Positions 9,047 through 16,762 of a DNA stretch of 64,000 nt are shown here, piece by piece. The position numbers were made by a program, and so were the translations under genes. Each line of letters opens with the position of its first letter. Positions within the stretch are counted from its first letter, which is position 1. The stretch is taken from contig NZ_VEAF01000002.1 of the NCBI RefSeq assembly GCF_007673775.1, positions 470,606-534,605 of the forward strand, written 5' to 3'. Origin of the DNA: Curtobacterium sp. 9128. GTDB lineage: Bacteria > Actinomycetota > Actinomycetes > Actinomycetales > Microbacteriaceae. Under the pieces are notes generated by a model. It did no database searches, was not told where the DNA came from, and was given only the letters and a program-made list of their open reading frames with translations.

Positions 9047-9778
9047 TCAGCCCGTGATGGCGGCCAGCGCGGGCGCGACGACGGCGCTGAGCTCCTCGGC
9101 GGGGTGGCTGAGCAGGCCCTTCACCATCCGGGTGTCGTCGTCGGCGAGGACCTCCGCCACCCCGGCGACGACCCCGTCGTACGCCTGCGCGACGACGCTC
9201 TCCGGGCTCGTCTTCGGCACGTCGAAGCGCGCGCCCATGTCGGTGTCGACCATGCCGACGAAGACGCCCGTCACGGTCGTTCCCTGCGCCGCAAGCTCGG
9301 TCCGCAGACCGTTCGTCGCCCCCCACGCTGCGGCCTTCGACGCCGCGTAGACGGTCGGGATCGGGATCCACGCGGCGAGGGACAGCACCGTCAGCACGGC
9401 ACCGCCGCCGTTGCGGGCGAGCACCGGTGCGAAGGCCCCTGAGACCTTCATCGTGCCGAACACGTTCGTCGCGAAGACCGAGCGCAGCAGGTCGTCGTCG
9501 GCGTCCGCGATCGAGGTGTCCTCCGCGGGCGCGATGGCCGCGTTGTTCACGAGGAGGTCGACGTCGGGCGCCGCCTCGGCAGCCGCGGCGATCGAGCGGG
9601 CGTCGGTGAGGTCGAGGACGAGCGGCACGATGCGCGCGTCGTCCCACTGCCGGGGTGAACGCGCCGTCGCGTACACCTTGGCGGCGCCGCGCTCGAGCGC
9701 CTCGCGCACGAACCGCTCGCCGATCCCGCGGTTCGCTCCGGTCACGAGCGCGATCCTGCCGTCGAGTCGCTCAGTCAT
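9047..9778 (-). CDS. short-chain dehydrogenase/reductase
   Basis: A 243-residue classical SDR. The Rossmann motif is TGANRGIG, the structural NNAAIAP motif follows, and the catalytic Ser-Tyr-Lys appear in VLSLAAWIPIPTVYAASKAA. It should catalyse NAD(P)H-dependent carbonyl reduction or alcohol oxidation; the substrate is unknown. It is close to the SDR at 12105-12809 (both have ERGAAKVYATAR), so the two are recent paralogues under different regulators. It diverges from a TetR gene with paired palindromes in the gap, and is probably that regulator's target. Confidence 0.88.
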   Translation of the reverse strand: MTERLDGRIALVTGANRGIGERFVREALERGAAKVYATARSPRQWDDARIVPLVLDLTDARSIAAAAEAAPDVDLLVNNAAIAPAEDTSIADADDDLLRSVFATNVFGTMKVSGAFAPVLARNGGGAVLTVLSLAAWIPIPTVYAASKAAAWGATNGLRTELAAQGTTVTGVFVGMVDTDMGARFDVPKTSPESVVAQAYDGVVAGVAEVLADDDTRMVKGLLSHPAEELSAVVAPALAAITG

Positions 9779-9806
9779 GGTCACTCCTGTAGGTTGGACG
9801 GAAAAC

Positions 9807-9846
9807 GGGGACTTCCCCCGGATCAGTATGTGGGGAGTAACCCCAC
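9807..9846. promoter_or_regulatory. paired palindromes in SDR/TetR gap (operator candidates)
   Basis: Two inverted repeats lie in the 103-bp divergent gap: GGGGA-N2-TCCCC at 9807-9818 and GTGGGG-N5-CCCCAC at 9830-9846. Their position between the SDR and TetR starts fits TetR binding sites controlling both genes. The second is the more regular. Confidence 0.5.
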
Positions 9847-9881
9847 TTGTGTCAACCGCCGACGCGCAGATCGGAGACGCC

Positions 9882-10448
9882 ATGGACCCGGCGACCACCA
9901 AGCCCCTGCGTGCCGACGCCCGTCGGAACCGCGACGCCATCGTCACCGCGGCACGGCAGGTCTTCGAGCAGGACGGCATCTTCGCGCCGATCGACGGCAT
10001 CGCCACCGCAGCCGGGGTCGGCAACGCCACGCTCTACCGGAACTTCCCGACCCGGGACGACCTCCTCGCCGCGGTCATGACGGAGGCGTTCCAGGCCGCG
10101 CTCGACGACTCCCGCGAGCTCGAGGACCTGCCCGCCGGCGAGGCCCTCGCCGAGTGGATGTTCCGCGTGACCTGGCAGCTCCGGATCTGGCAGAACCTGC
10201 CGACCTGCATCGCCGGCGCCATCGGCGACGAGGACTCACCGGTCAGCGCGGTCTGCACGGGGCTGACCGAGCGGACGGCGGCGTTCCTCGCCCGGGCACA
10301 GGCCGACGGCGCCGCCACCGACGCGGCGAGCGCCGAGGACCTCTTCCAGCTGCTGACGTCGGTGTCCTGGGGGGTCGACCGCTTCGGCGACGACCGGCAC
10401 CGCGCCCGTGACCGCGTCCGCCTCGCCACCGCCGGCGTCTTCCGCTGA
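9882..10448 (+). CDS. TetR-family transcriptional regulator
   Basis: A 188-residue TetR regulator. The helix-turn-helix spans about residues 15-60 (RDAIVTAARQVFEQ, then GIATAAGVGNATLYRNFPTRDDLL). The C-terminal ligand domain (AEWMFRVTWQLRIWQNLPTC onward) has no recognisable specificity. ATG 9882 has a GGAG ribosome site six bases upstream. It diverges from an SDR gene and probably represses it and itself through the palindromes at 9807-9846. Confidence 0.87.
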   Translation: MDPATTKPLRADARRNRDAIVTAARQVFEQDGIFAPIDGIATAAGVGNATLYRNFPTRDDLLAAVMTEAFQAALDDSRELEDLPAGEALAEWMFRVTWQLRIWQNLPTCIAGAIGDEDSPVSAVCTGLTERTAAFLARAQADGAATDAASAEDLFQLLTSVSWGVDRFGDDRHRARDRVRLATAGVFR

Positions 10449-10489
10449 GGACCCGGCACGACGGTCACCGCCCGACTACCGTTGGCCTC

Positions 10490-11470
10490 ATGCAGCGACG
10501 CACCCTGGCCAGCACCGGCCGCGAGACATCCGTGATCGGCCTCGGCACCTGGCAGTTCGGCGGCGACTGGGGCCCGGTGGAGGACGCCGACGCCTTCGCC
10601 GTGATGGACGCCTCGTTCGAGTCCGGCGTGACGCTCTTCGACACCGCCGACGTCTACGGCGACGGCCGCAGCGAGGAGCTCATCGGCCGCTGGTTGCGGG
10701 CGAACGCCGACGCCGGCGTGACGGTCGCGACGAAGATGGGCCGGCGGGTCGAGCAGGTCCCGTCGAACTACACCGCGGCGGCGTTCCGGGGCTGGGTCGA
10801 CCGCTCCCGGGCGAACCTGCAGCAGGACACGCTCGACCTCGTGCAGCTGCACTGCCCGCCGACCGCGGTGTTCGACGACGACGCCGTGTACGACGCCCTC
10901 GACGCACTCGTCGAGGACCGGTCGATCGCGGCCTACGGCGTCAGCGTCGAGACCGCGGACCAGGCGCTCACCGCGATGCGCCACACGGGTGTCGCCAGCG
11001 TCCAGATCATCCTCAACGCGTTCCGGCTGAAGCCGCTCGACGCCGTGCTGCCGACCGCGGTGGAGGCCGGTGTCGCGGTGCTCGCGCGCGTCCCGCTGGC
11101 CTCGGGGCTGCTCTCCGGCAAGTACACGACGGCGACGGACTTCGCCCCGGAGGACCACCGTTCCTACAACCGGCACGGTGAGGCGTTCGACCAGGGTGAG
11201 ACCTTCAGCGGCGTGCCGTTCGAGGACGGCGTGCGGGCCGCGCAGGAGTTCGCCGCAGCCCTGCCCGAGGGGGTCTCGGTGCCGCAGGCAGCGCTCGCCT
11301 GGATCGTGGCGCAGGACGGCGTCACGGCGGCGATCCCCGGCGCGCGGAACGCCGACCAGGCACGGTCGAACGCCGCGGCCGGATCGCTCGACCCCGTCCC
11401 GGGACTCGACGCCACGGTGCACGAGCTCTACGACCGCTGGTTCCGCGCCACCGTCCACGAGCGCTGGTGA
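10490..11470 (+). CDS. aldo/keto reductase
   Basis: A 326-residue AKR of the YhdN/IolS-like branch: SVIGLGTWQFGGDWG, LFDTADVYGDGRSEEL, VATKMGRR, LVQLHCPPT and the late AAIPGARNADQARSN. The VQLHCPP motif places a His in the usual catalytic position. Reduction of aldehydes or sugar derivatives is likely but not provable from sequence. ATG 10490 lies seven bases after TACCGT. It follows the TetR gene by 42 nt and appears to be separately transcribed. Confidence 0.88.
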   Translation: MQRRTLASTGRETSVIGLGTWQFGGDWGPVEDADAFAVMDASFESGVTLFDTADVYGDGRSEELIGRWLRANADAGVTVATKMGRRVEQVPSNYTAAAFRGWVDRSRANLQQDTLDLVQLHCPPTAVFDDDAVYDALDALVEDRSIAAYGVSVETADQALTAMRHTGVASVQIILNAFRLKPLDAVLPTAVEAGVAVLARVPLASGLLSGKYTTATDFAPEDHRSYNRHGEAFDQGETFSGVPFEDGVRAAQEFAAALPEGVSVPQAALAWIVAQDGVTAAIPGARNADQARSNAAAGSLDPVPGLDATVHELYDRWFRATVHERW

Positions 11471-11500
11471 CGCGCCGCACGGATCGACGCACCACGTGAC

Positions 11501-11542
11501 GGACGGGAGGCACGGACCCAGCTGGATCCGTGCCTCCCGTCC
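11501..11542. terminator. GGACGGGAGG palindrome family, copy 3
   Basis: A 42-bp palindrome with one arm mismatch, between the convergent AKR and DUF4126-like genes. Arms begin GGACGGGAGGCACGGA. Confidence 0.72.
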
Positions 11543-11556
11543 GTGGGGTGGTGACG

Positions 11557-12042
11557 TCAGCGCGTGGTGATCACCTTGGTCGAGCCCGCGATCACCGCGG
11601 CGTCCTCACCGAGCGCGACCAGGGGGTCGCGCAGGCCGGTCGTCGTGCCGATCGCCTTGCGGAGGAAGTACCCGACGTAGCTGCCGACGATCGCGCCCAC
11701 GGCGCCGAGGACGGCGCCCTCGATGCGGCGGTCGCGCTTGCCCGTCGTGGCGATGGCCGCTCCGACGAGCGCACCGGAACCCGCCCGGCCGATGAGGCCG
11801 GCGCCGGCGATCCGGTTCGGGGTCTTCGGCAGCTTGTCCCCGATGATCTCGCCGATCGCGCCGGCGACGAGCAGCCCGCGTCCCAGGTCGGTGCGGAACA
11901 TCGGCCAGTCCTGCCAGGCCCCGGAGAGCCCTCGGTGGTCGCGGTTCAGGGCCAGCACGGCCAGGGGTGTCGCGCTGCGTCCGCCGCTCAGGATGCCGAG
12001 CAGCAGTGCTCGCGTGCCGGTGTGCTTGGTGTTCTTCGCCAT
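11557..12042 (-). CDS. DUF4126-like membrane protein
   Basis: A 161-residue protein with about four hydrophobic glycine/alanine-rich segments: LLLGILSGGRSATPLAVLA at the N-terminus, then a GRGLLVAGAIGEIIGDKLPKTPNRI motif and GALVGAAIA, GAVLGAVGAIVGSYVGYFLR. The GEIIGDKLPKTPNR motif is characteristic of small DUF4126/DUF4126-like membrane proteins of unknown function. Convergent with the AKR gene. ATG 12042 lacks a strong ribosome site but has GGAGGACGAGG nearby upstream. Confidence 0.7.
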   Translation of the reverse strand: MAKNTKHTGTRALLLGILSGGRSATPLAVLALNRDHRGLSGAWQDWPMFRTDLGRGLLVAGAIGEIIGDKLPKTPNRIAGAGLIGRAGSGALVGAAIATTGKRDRRIEGAVLGAVGAIVGSYVGYFLRKAIGTTTGLRDPLVALGEDAAVIAGSTKVITTR

Positions 12043-12104
12043 CGTTCCTCGTCCTCCAGGAGTGTCGTGACCGACGCTACGCCCGCGCGCTGACGACGCT
12101 CAGC

Positions 12105-12809
12105 TCAGATGCCGAACTGCCGGTAGAACGAGGACGGGTCGGCGGCCAGCGAGGCCTTGACCATGGCGCTCCAGTCGTCGACCACGACCTCCATGGCGTC
12201 GCGCTGCACGCCGTCGAGCGCGGCGACCGCGGCGTCCATCGGATCGATCATCGGGCCCTCGTACCCGGCCATGATGTCGGTGTCCGCGGCGCCGAGGTGC
12301 AGCCCCAGCACGCTGATCCCCCGCGGTGCGAGTTCGAGTCGCACGGCGTTCGTCATGTTCCACTCCGCCGCCTTCGCGGCCGCGTAACCGCCGCTGCCGG
12401 GGTACGCGAACCACGAGAGCGCGGACAGGACGTTGACGATCCCGCCGCCGCCGTTGCGCTCGATGACCGGCGCGAAGGCCCTGATGACCGACAGGGTCCC
12501 CCAGAAGTGCGTGTCCATCTCGCGGCGGACGTCCTCGAGGTCGTCGAAGACGAGCGAGGACGTCGTCGCGATGCCGGCGTTGTCGACGAGCAGGGTCACG
12601 TCACCGGCACGCTCGGCGGCGGCCGTGACGGACGCCTCGTCGGTGATGTCGAGCGGCAGCACCTCGACGCCCTCGATGTCGACGAGCTCGGGTCGCCGCG
12701 CGGTGGCGTAGACCTTCGCGGCGCCACGTTCCAGCAGCTGCGTGACGAAGCGGCGGCCGATGCCGCGGTTCGATCCGGTGACGAGTGCGACCGATCCGGC
12801 GATGTCCAT
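12105..12809 (-). CDS. short-chain dehydrogenase/reductase
   Basis: A 234-residue classical SDR: TGSNRGIG cofactor motif, DNAGIAT in place of the usual NNAG, and catalytic Ser-Tyr-Lys in LSALSWFAYPGSGGYAAAKAA. A close paralogue of the SDR at 9047-9778. The final GVQRDAMEVVVDDWSAMVKA region differs, so the substrate may differ. It diverges from a MerR-type regulator gene, which probably activates it. A GGGAGGACACC ribosome site precedes ATG 12809. Confidence 0.87.
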   Translation of the reverse strand: MDIAGSVALVTGSNRGIGRRFVTQLLERGAAKVYATARRPELVDIEGVEVLPLDITDEASVTAAAERAGDVTLLVDNAGIATTSSLVFDDLEDVRREMDTHFWGTLSVIRAFAPVIERNGGGGIVNVLSALSWFAYPGSGGYAAAKAAEWNMTNAVRLELAPRGISVLGLHLGAADTDIMAGYEGPMIDPMDAAVAALDGVQRDAMEVVVDDWSAMVKASLAADPSSFYRQFGI

Positions 12810-12862
12810 GGTGTCCTCCCGTCGCCCGGGCCCTTCCCGGGTGCGACGGAGGTACGCTAAGA

Positions 12863-12880
12863 CCTCACGTGGATGTCAGG
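12863..12880. promoter_or_regulatory. imperfect palindrome in SDR/MerR gap
   Basis: CCTCAC-N6-GTCAGG is an inverted repeat with one mismatch in the 90-bp divergent gap. Its location suggests a MerR-family operator, though I could not define a 19-bp-spaced promoter around it with certainty. Confidence 0.35.
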
Positions 12881-12899
12881 GGCAAGTCGGGGAGGGCAC

Positions 12900-13289
12900 A
12901 TGCGCATCGGAGACCTCGCGGCGGCGGCCGGGGTGAGCGTCCGGTCGCTCCGGTACTACGAGGAGCAGGGGCTGCTCACGGCGACCAGGACGGCATCAGG
13001 GCAGCGGACCTACGGGGACCAGGCGGTCGAGCGCGTCCGTCTCGTCCAGCAGCTCTACGCGGCCGGACTCGCGAGCCGGAGCATCGCCCGACTGCTGCCG
13101 TGCGTGGACGCCGGGGTCGCGACGGACGAGAGCGCCGCGCTCCTCGCCCGGGAGCGCGACCGCATCTCGACGCAGATCGCCGAGCTCGAGGCCGCGCGCG
13201 ACCGACTCGACGAGGTCATCCAGATCAGCGAGCACCCGACGGCGGAGCACTGCCCGGCACTCCGCTCCGAAGCGACCGCGGCCGCGTGA
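12900..13289 (+). CDS. MerR-family transcriptional regulator
   Basis: A 129-residue MerR regulator. The N-terminal winged helix is textbook: MRIGDLAAAAGVSVRSLRYY, EEQGLLTATRTASGQRTYG. A dimerisation coiled coil (ERDRISTQIAELEAARDRL) follows. The C-terminus contains only one Cys (EHCPALRS), so metal sensing is not obvious. ATG 12900 has GGGGAGGG five bases upstream. It is divergent from an SDR gene, a common arrangement for redox- or aldehyde-responsive MerR regulators, and overlaps the next small ORF by one base. Confidence 0.87.
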   Translation: MRIGDLAAAAGVSVRSLRYYEEQGLLTATRTASGQRTYGDQAVERVRLVQQLYAAGLASRSIARLLPCVDAGVATDESAALLARERDRISTQIAELEAARDRLDEVIQISEHPTAEHCPALRSEATAAA

Positions 13290-13444
13290 TGCTCCGCGTG
13301 GTGCGGTGGGCCGGGGCGACGGTCGTGCGGGTGCTGCAGGTGATGGCCGGGGTCGCGGACGCGATGGGGTCCGGCGGGGCGACGGGTCCGCGGGTCCCGC
13401 CGACGACGCCGCCCCGTGCTCGGCGCGACGACCACCGACCCTGA
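13289..13444 (+). CDS. hypothetical 51-residue protein, coupled to MerR gene
   Basis: ATG 13289 overlaps the MerR stop as TGATG, the classical re-initiation arrangement. The 51-residue product starts with an amphipathic stretch (MLRVVRWAGATVVRVLQVMA) that could be membrane-associating and ends in a Pro/Arg-rich tail. No family recognised. The overlap is the main reason to include it; it could be a chance ORF. Confidence 0.4.
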   Translation: MLRVVRWAGATVVRVLQVMAGVADAMGSGGATGPRVPPTTPPRARRDDHRP

Positions 13445-13453
13445 CGTCGGTGG

Positions 13454-14059
13454 TCAGCCGCGTGGACTGACCACGCGCCGGTCCCCCGCGCACCAGCGCA
13501 GCACGAAGCCGGCGACGACCGCGCCGAGGGTGTCGGCAGCGAGGTCCCCGATCGTGTCGTCGTACCCGACGTAGATCGACGCGTCGAGGTACGTGTGCCC
13601 TGCCCACTCGAACATCTCCCACAGGCCGCCGATCGCCAGGCCGACGACCCCGCACACGACGACCGCCGTCACCCGGTGCACCGACCGGGCGTCGGGCAGG
13701 ACGCCGAGGTCCGCACCGATGACACCGACCAGGGCGCTCAGCGCACCGAGGAGCAGCAGGTGCACGATCTTGTCCCAGCCGAACACCGTCGTGTACCACT
13801 CCAGGACGCTGCTCCAGCCGGCGACGAACACCAGCGCGCAGAGTACGACGTCGAACCCCGGTCGGAGTCCGAGGACCCGCGGGACGACGACCCCGAGCAG
13901 GGCCAGGGTCATCACCGCGAACGAGATCGCACCCCACCCGACCGCCGCGACCGGGATGCTCACGAGCGTCAGCACCCGGATGGTGTCGGCGGCCCACTCG
14001 GCCCCCCGCGGACGACGGAGGACGGTGGGCCCGGCGGACCGGACGATCGGGTGGCTCAA
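13454..14059 (-). CDS. DUF2238 (YjdF-type) membrane protein
   Basis: A 201-residue integral membrane protein with about five or six helices. The DUF2238/YjdF signatures are WDKIVHLLLLGAL, GLAIGGLWEMFEWAGHTYL and YDDTIGDLAADTLGAVVAG. Function is unknown for the family. The chosen start is TTG 14059, which overlaps the upstream stop as TTGA and mirrors the ATGA overlaps elsewhere in this operon; internal GTG codons are alternatives. It is the last gene of a three-gene operon with an EEP-family enzyme and a GT2 enzyme. Confidence 0.75.
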   Translation of the reverse strand: MSHPIVRSAGPTVLRRPRGAEWAADTIRVLTLVSIPVAAVGWGAISFAVMTLALLGVVVPRVLGLRPGFDVVLCALVFVAGWSSVLEWYTTVFGWDKIVHLLLLGALSALVGVIGADLGVLPDARSVHRVTAVVVCGVVGLAIGGLWEMFEWAGHTYLDASIYVGYDDTIGDLAADTLGAVVAGFVLRWCAGDRRVVSPRG

Positions 14060-14892
14060 CGGGGCTCCCAACGGAGGACGGCGTGCACGGGCAGGTGGTC
14101 GGAGGGCCAGGCGCCCGCCGGACGACGGGTCGAGATCGCCACGCGCTCCACGGTCACGCCCGTCTCCGGTGTGGTGTGGACGAGCACCCGGTCGAGTCGT
14201 GGGCGCCCCGGCCGCGGCTGGCCGTAGTGCGCGTACGTGCCGAGGGACGTCGGCGGGTCGGACACGAGGTCCCACGTGTCGCGGAGGCCACCGGCGCGGA
14301 GCACCTGCGCCGACGCGGACCGCTCGCCGGCGTTCCAGTCGGCCATCGCCACCGCCGGCAGCCCCGCGTCCTGCACGACGCGACCGAGGAGTTCCGCGGA
14401 CTGGGTCCTGGCGAGCGGGGAGAACGGGTCGACGTGCGTCGCGACGCCGAGGAACCGCACGCCGGTGACGAGGTCGTCGAGCTCGACGAGGACCGCGATG
14501 CGCGGGAACGGCGCGCCCCATGCCCGGGACCCGATGCGTCCGGGGTCGGGCGCGAGGGCGATCGTCCGCGACCGCGCGACGCGCAGCCGTTCGGTGTCCA
14601 CGAAACAGCCGACCCGCTCCCCGCCGCCACGTGCGCCGCGTCCGGCGACCACGGGCTGCCAGCGCGACCCGAGCGCCGTGGCGAGGTGGTCCACCTGGGT
14701 GGGCACGGCCTCCTGGACGGCCAGCAGGTGCGGCGCCTCGGACCGGACCAGGGTGGCGACGGCCGGGGCCCGCCGGGCCCACGCGTCCGGATGTCCCGGA
14801 CGGAGATGCGGGACCGGGCGTCGCACGTTCATCGTCATGCAGTGCAGCGACTCCGGTGCGACGAGCCCGACCAGGGGGACGTCAGCGGTCAT
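14056..14892 (-). CDS. endonuclease/exonuclease/phosphatase family protein
   Basis: A 278-residue EEP-fold protein. Metal and catalytic positions are visible: TMNVRRPVP (Asn), LLAVQEAVPTQ (Glu), GVATHVDPFSPLARTQ (His), MADWNAGE (Asp/Asn) and the terminal PSDHLPVHA (Asp-His). It should cleave phosphodiester or phosphomonoester bonds with Mg2+; no signal peptide is visible. It overlaps the upstream GT2 gene by 4 nt (ATGA), so the two are translated together. The pairing with a glycosyltransferase hints at a role with phosphorylated lipids or glycans (inference). Confidence 0.82.
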   Translation of the reverse strand: MTADVPLVGLVAPESLHCMTMNVRRPVPHLRPGHPDAWARRAPAVATLVRSEAPHLLAVQEAVPTQVDHLATALGSRWQPVVAGRGARGGGERVGCFVDTERLRVARSRTIALAPDPGRIGSRAWGAPFPRIAVLVELDDLVTGVRFLGVATHVDPFSPLARTQSAELLGRVVQDAGLPAVAMADWNAGERSASAQVLRAGGLRDTWDLVSDPPTSLGTYAHYGQPRPGRPRLDRVLVHTTPETGVTVERVAISTRRPAGAWPSDHLPVHAVLRWEPR

Positions 14893-15644
14893 CGGCGGCG
14901 CACCACGGGCACCGGGCGTGTGCCGGCGAGCACCCGGCGCATGATCCGCCCCGGGGAGAACGCCCGGAGTCCGGACGTCCACATCGTCCGACCGGCCTTC
15001 CGGGTCCGGACCACGAGGCCCCACGGCTCCCGCACCGGCGTGCCGGACACCGAGGCGACGAGCCGCGCGTCGAACACCGTGCGCCAGGACGGGTCGAACT
15101 GGATGGACAGGTCCACGTCGTCGTGCACGAGCGGGTCGAACCGGTGCACGCGGTGCCGGACCGCCAGCCACGCCGCCCGACGCATCACCATGTTCGAACC
15201 GAAGAGCGGCGGCCGGGCCAGCGCCCCGGTCATGAGCAGGAAGTACGCGCGCATGTAGGCGATGTCCCAGAACACCGCGGCGACGGGACCGAGCCCGCGG
15301 AACACGCCTGGTCCGGTGACCGCGGTGACGAGCGGGTCGTCGAAGCGTGCGGCGGCGCGCTCCACCCAGTCGACGGGGAGCACGGAGTCGGAGTCGATGC
15401 GGGCGATCAGCGGCGAACCGGCGGCGTCGTACCCGCGGCTCGCGGCCGCCGCGATGCCGCGGACCGGCTCGTGCAGCAGGGTCGCGCCGGCAGTGCGGGC
15501 GACGGCGACGCTGTGGTCGGAGCTGCCGTTGTCGACGACGATCACCTCGGCGGGCGGCACCGACTGCGCCGCGAGCGACGCCAGGCAGTCGGCCAGCTGG
15601 TCGGCGTCGTCGAGCACCGGGATGACCACGGAGACGGCGCGCAT
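14889..15644 (-). CDS. family 2 glycosyltransferase
   Basis: A 251-residue GT-A glycosyltransferase. The N-terminus has the GT2 pattern VSVVIPVLDDADQLADCL and VIVVDNGSSDHS, the metal-binding DxD-like ARIDSDSVLP, and an acceptor region including DPLVHDDVDLS. A hydrophobic FWDIAYMRAYFLLMTGAL segment may sit at the membrane. It probably transfers a sugar from a nucleotide donor to a lipid or glycan acceptor. ATG 15644 is chosen; TTG 15656 is a possible upstream start. First gene of the GT2-EEP-DUF2238 operon. Confidence 0.82.
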   Translation of the reverse strand: MRAVSVVIPVLDDADQLADCLASLAAQSVPPAEVIVVDNGSSDHSVAVARTAGATLLHEPVRGIAAAASRGYDAAGSPLIARIDSDSVLPVDWVERAAARFDDPLVTAVTGPGVFRGLGPVAAVFWDIAYMRAYFLLMTGALARPPLFGSNMVMRRAAWLAVRHRVHRFDPLVHDDVDLSIQFDPSWRTVFDARLVASVSGTPVREPWGLVVRTRKAGRTMWTSGLRAFSPGRIMRRVLAGTRPVPVVRRR

Positions 15645-15685
15645 CCTCCCAGCCAACCAAGGTGGTGCTGCGAGGTCCCGAAGCT

Positions 15686-15824
15686 CGGGCGCGGGGCGGG
15701 GGCGCGGGCGCGGACGCGGGCGCGGGCGCAGGGCGCGTCGAGGTTCCGGAATTGCGGCATCTCGGCGCGGTGGACCGGTCCGTCACGGAACCGGGGCGGA
15801 CGTGAGCGGCGAGTCGTGGAACCC
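15686..15824. repeat. GAGCGGCGAGTCGTGGA repeat family, locus A, with GCGGGC-type tandem hexamers
   Basis: An intergenic block of GCGGGC-like hexamers (15686-15735) leads into a complex element (15739-15824). It begins GAGGTTCCGGAATT and ends with the core GAGCGGCGAGTCGTGGA at 15804-15820. The same architecture recurs at 18311-18424 and, without leading hexamers, at 20994-21081. It fills the divergent gap between the GT2 and alpha/beta-hydrolase genes. Function unknown. Confidence 0.7.
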
Positions 15825-15898
15825 GGAGGGCACGGCCGGGAGGCTCGGCTCGGCTCCGCCACGCGCGACCGGCGCGCGGTGCGGCTAGGTTCGGGGCC

Positions 15899-16741
15899 AT
15901 GACAGCAGCGCAGGATCGCGTCACCACCGCGGACGGCACCGCGATCGCGGTGTCACGGCGCGCGGGCGACGGGGACTCGGTGGTGTTCCTGCACGCGAAC
16001 GTGGCTGATCGGCGCTCGTGGGGAGGCGTCGTCGAGGCGCTCGCCGGGACCGACCTCGACCTCGTGTCGTACGACCGGCGCGGTTTCGGGGACACCCCGC
16101 CAGCGGCCGACCCCGAGTCGTTCTCCCACCTCGACGACCTCGTCGCCGTGCTCGACGCCCTGGGGCTCGGACGGGTGGTGCTCGTCGGCAACTCGATGGG
16201 CGGGGCACTCGCGCTGGACGCGGCACTGGCGTGGCCCGGCAGGGTCGCCGGCGTGCTGCTCCTCGGTGCCGGAGTCTCGGGGATGACCGACGAGGACACG
16301 GCGTTCGACTGGGAGCTCGACCCGGCGACGGCGCCGCTGCTCGCCGTCACCGAGTCGCCCGATGCCACGCTCGACGACCGGCTCGCGGCGCTCGCGCACC
16401 TGTGGCTCGACGGCCCCGCCGCACCGGAGGGTCGTGTCGGCGGTCCGCCTCGCGCGCTGTTCGCGACCATGAACCGGCACATCCTCACCGTGGACGTGCC
16501 GGACGACGCCGGGTGGACCGGGACGGACACGTGGGCACGCCTCGGTGCCCTCCGCACGCCGGTGCTGACCACGTGGGGTGAGCTCGACGTCCCGGCGGAC
16601 CTCCCCTTCTACGCGGAGACCGCCAGGCGCATCGGGCAGGGAGCCGGACGAGCGCTGCCCGGGGTGGCGCACCTGCCGGGGCTCGAACGCCCGGAGCTCG
16701 TGGCGGAGCTGGTGCGCGAGGTGGTCGCCGGCACCGCCTGA
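15899..16741 (+). CDS. alpha/beta-fold hydrolase
   Basis: A 280-residue alpha/beta hydrolase. The oxyanion-region VVFLHANVADRRSW, the SYDRRGFGDTP strand/turn, the nucleophile elbow GNSMGGALAL (Ser) and a late WGELDVPADL acid plus PGVAHLPGLERP histidine complete the triad. The cap domain (SGMTDEDTAFDWEL region) resembles haloperoxidase/esterase-type enzymes, so ester hydrolysis is likely; substrate unknown. ATG 15899 lies seven bases after TAGGTT, so the mRNA is probably leaderless. Confidence 0.85.
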   Translation: MTAAQDRVTTADGTAIAVSRRAGDGDSVVFLHANVADRRSWGGVVEALAGTDLDLVSYDRRGFGDTPPAADPESFSHLDDLVAVLDALGLGRVVLVGNSMGGALALDAALAWPGRVAGVLLLGAGVSGMTDEDTAFDWELDPATAPLLAVTESPDATLDDRLAALAHLWLDGPAAPEGRVGGPPRALFATMNRHILTVDVPDDAGWTGTDTWARLGALRTPVLTTWGELDVPADLPFYAETARRIGQGAGRALPGVAHLPGLERPELVAELVREVVAGTA

Positions 16742-16762
16742 CGACCACCACGACGACGGCGG

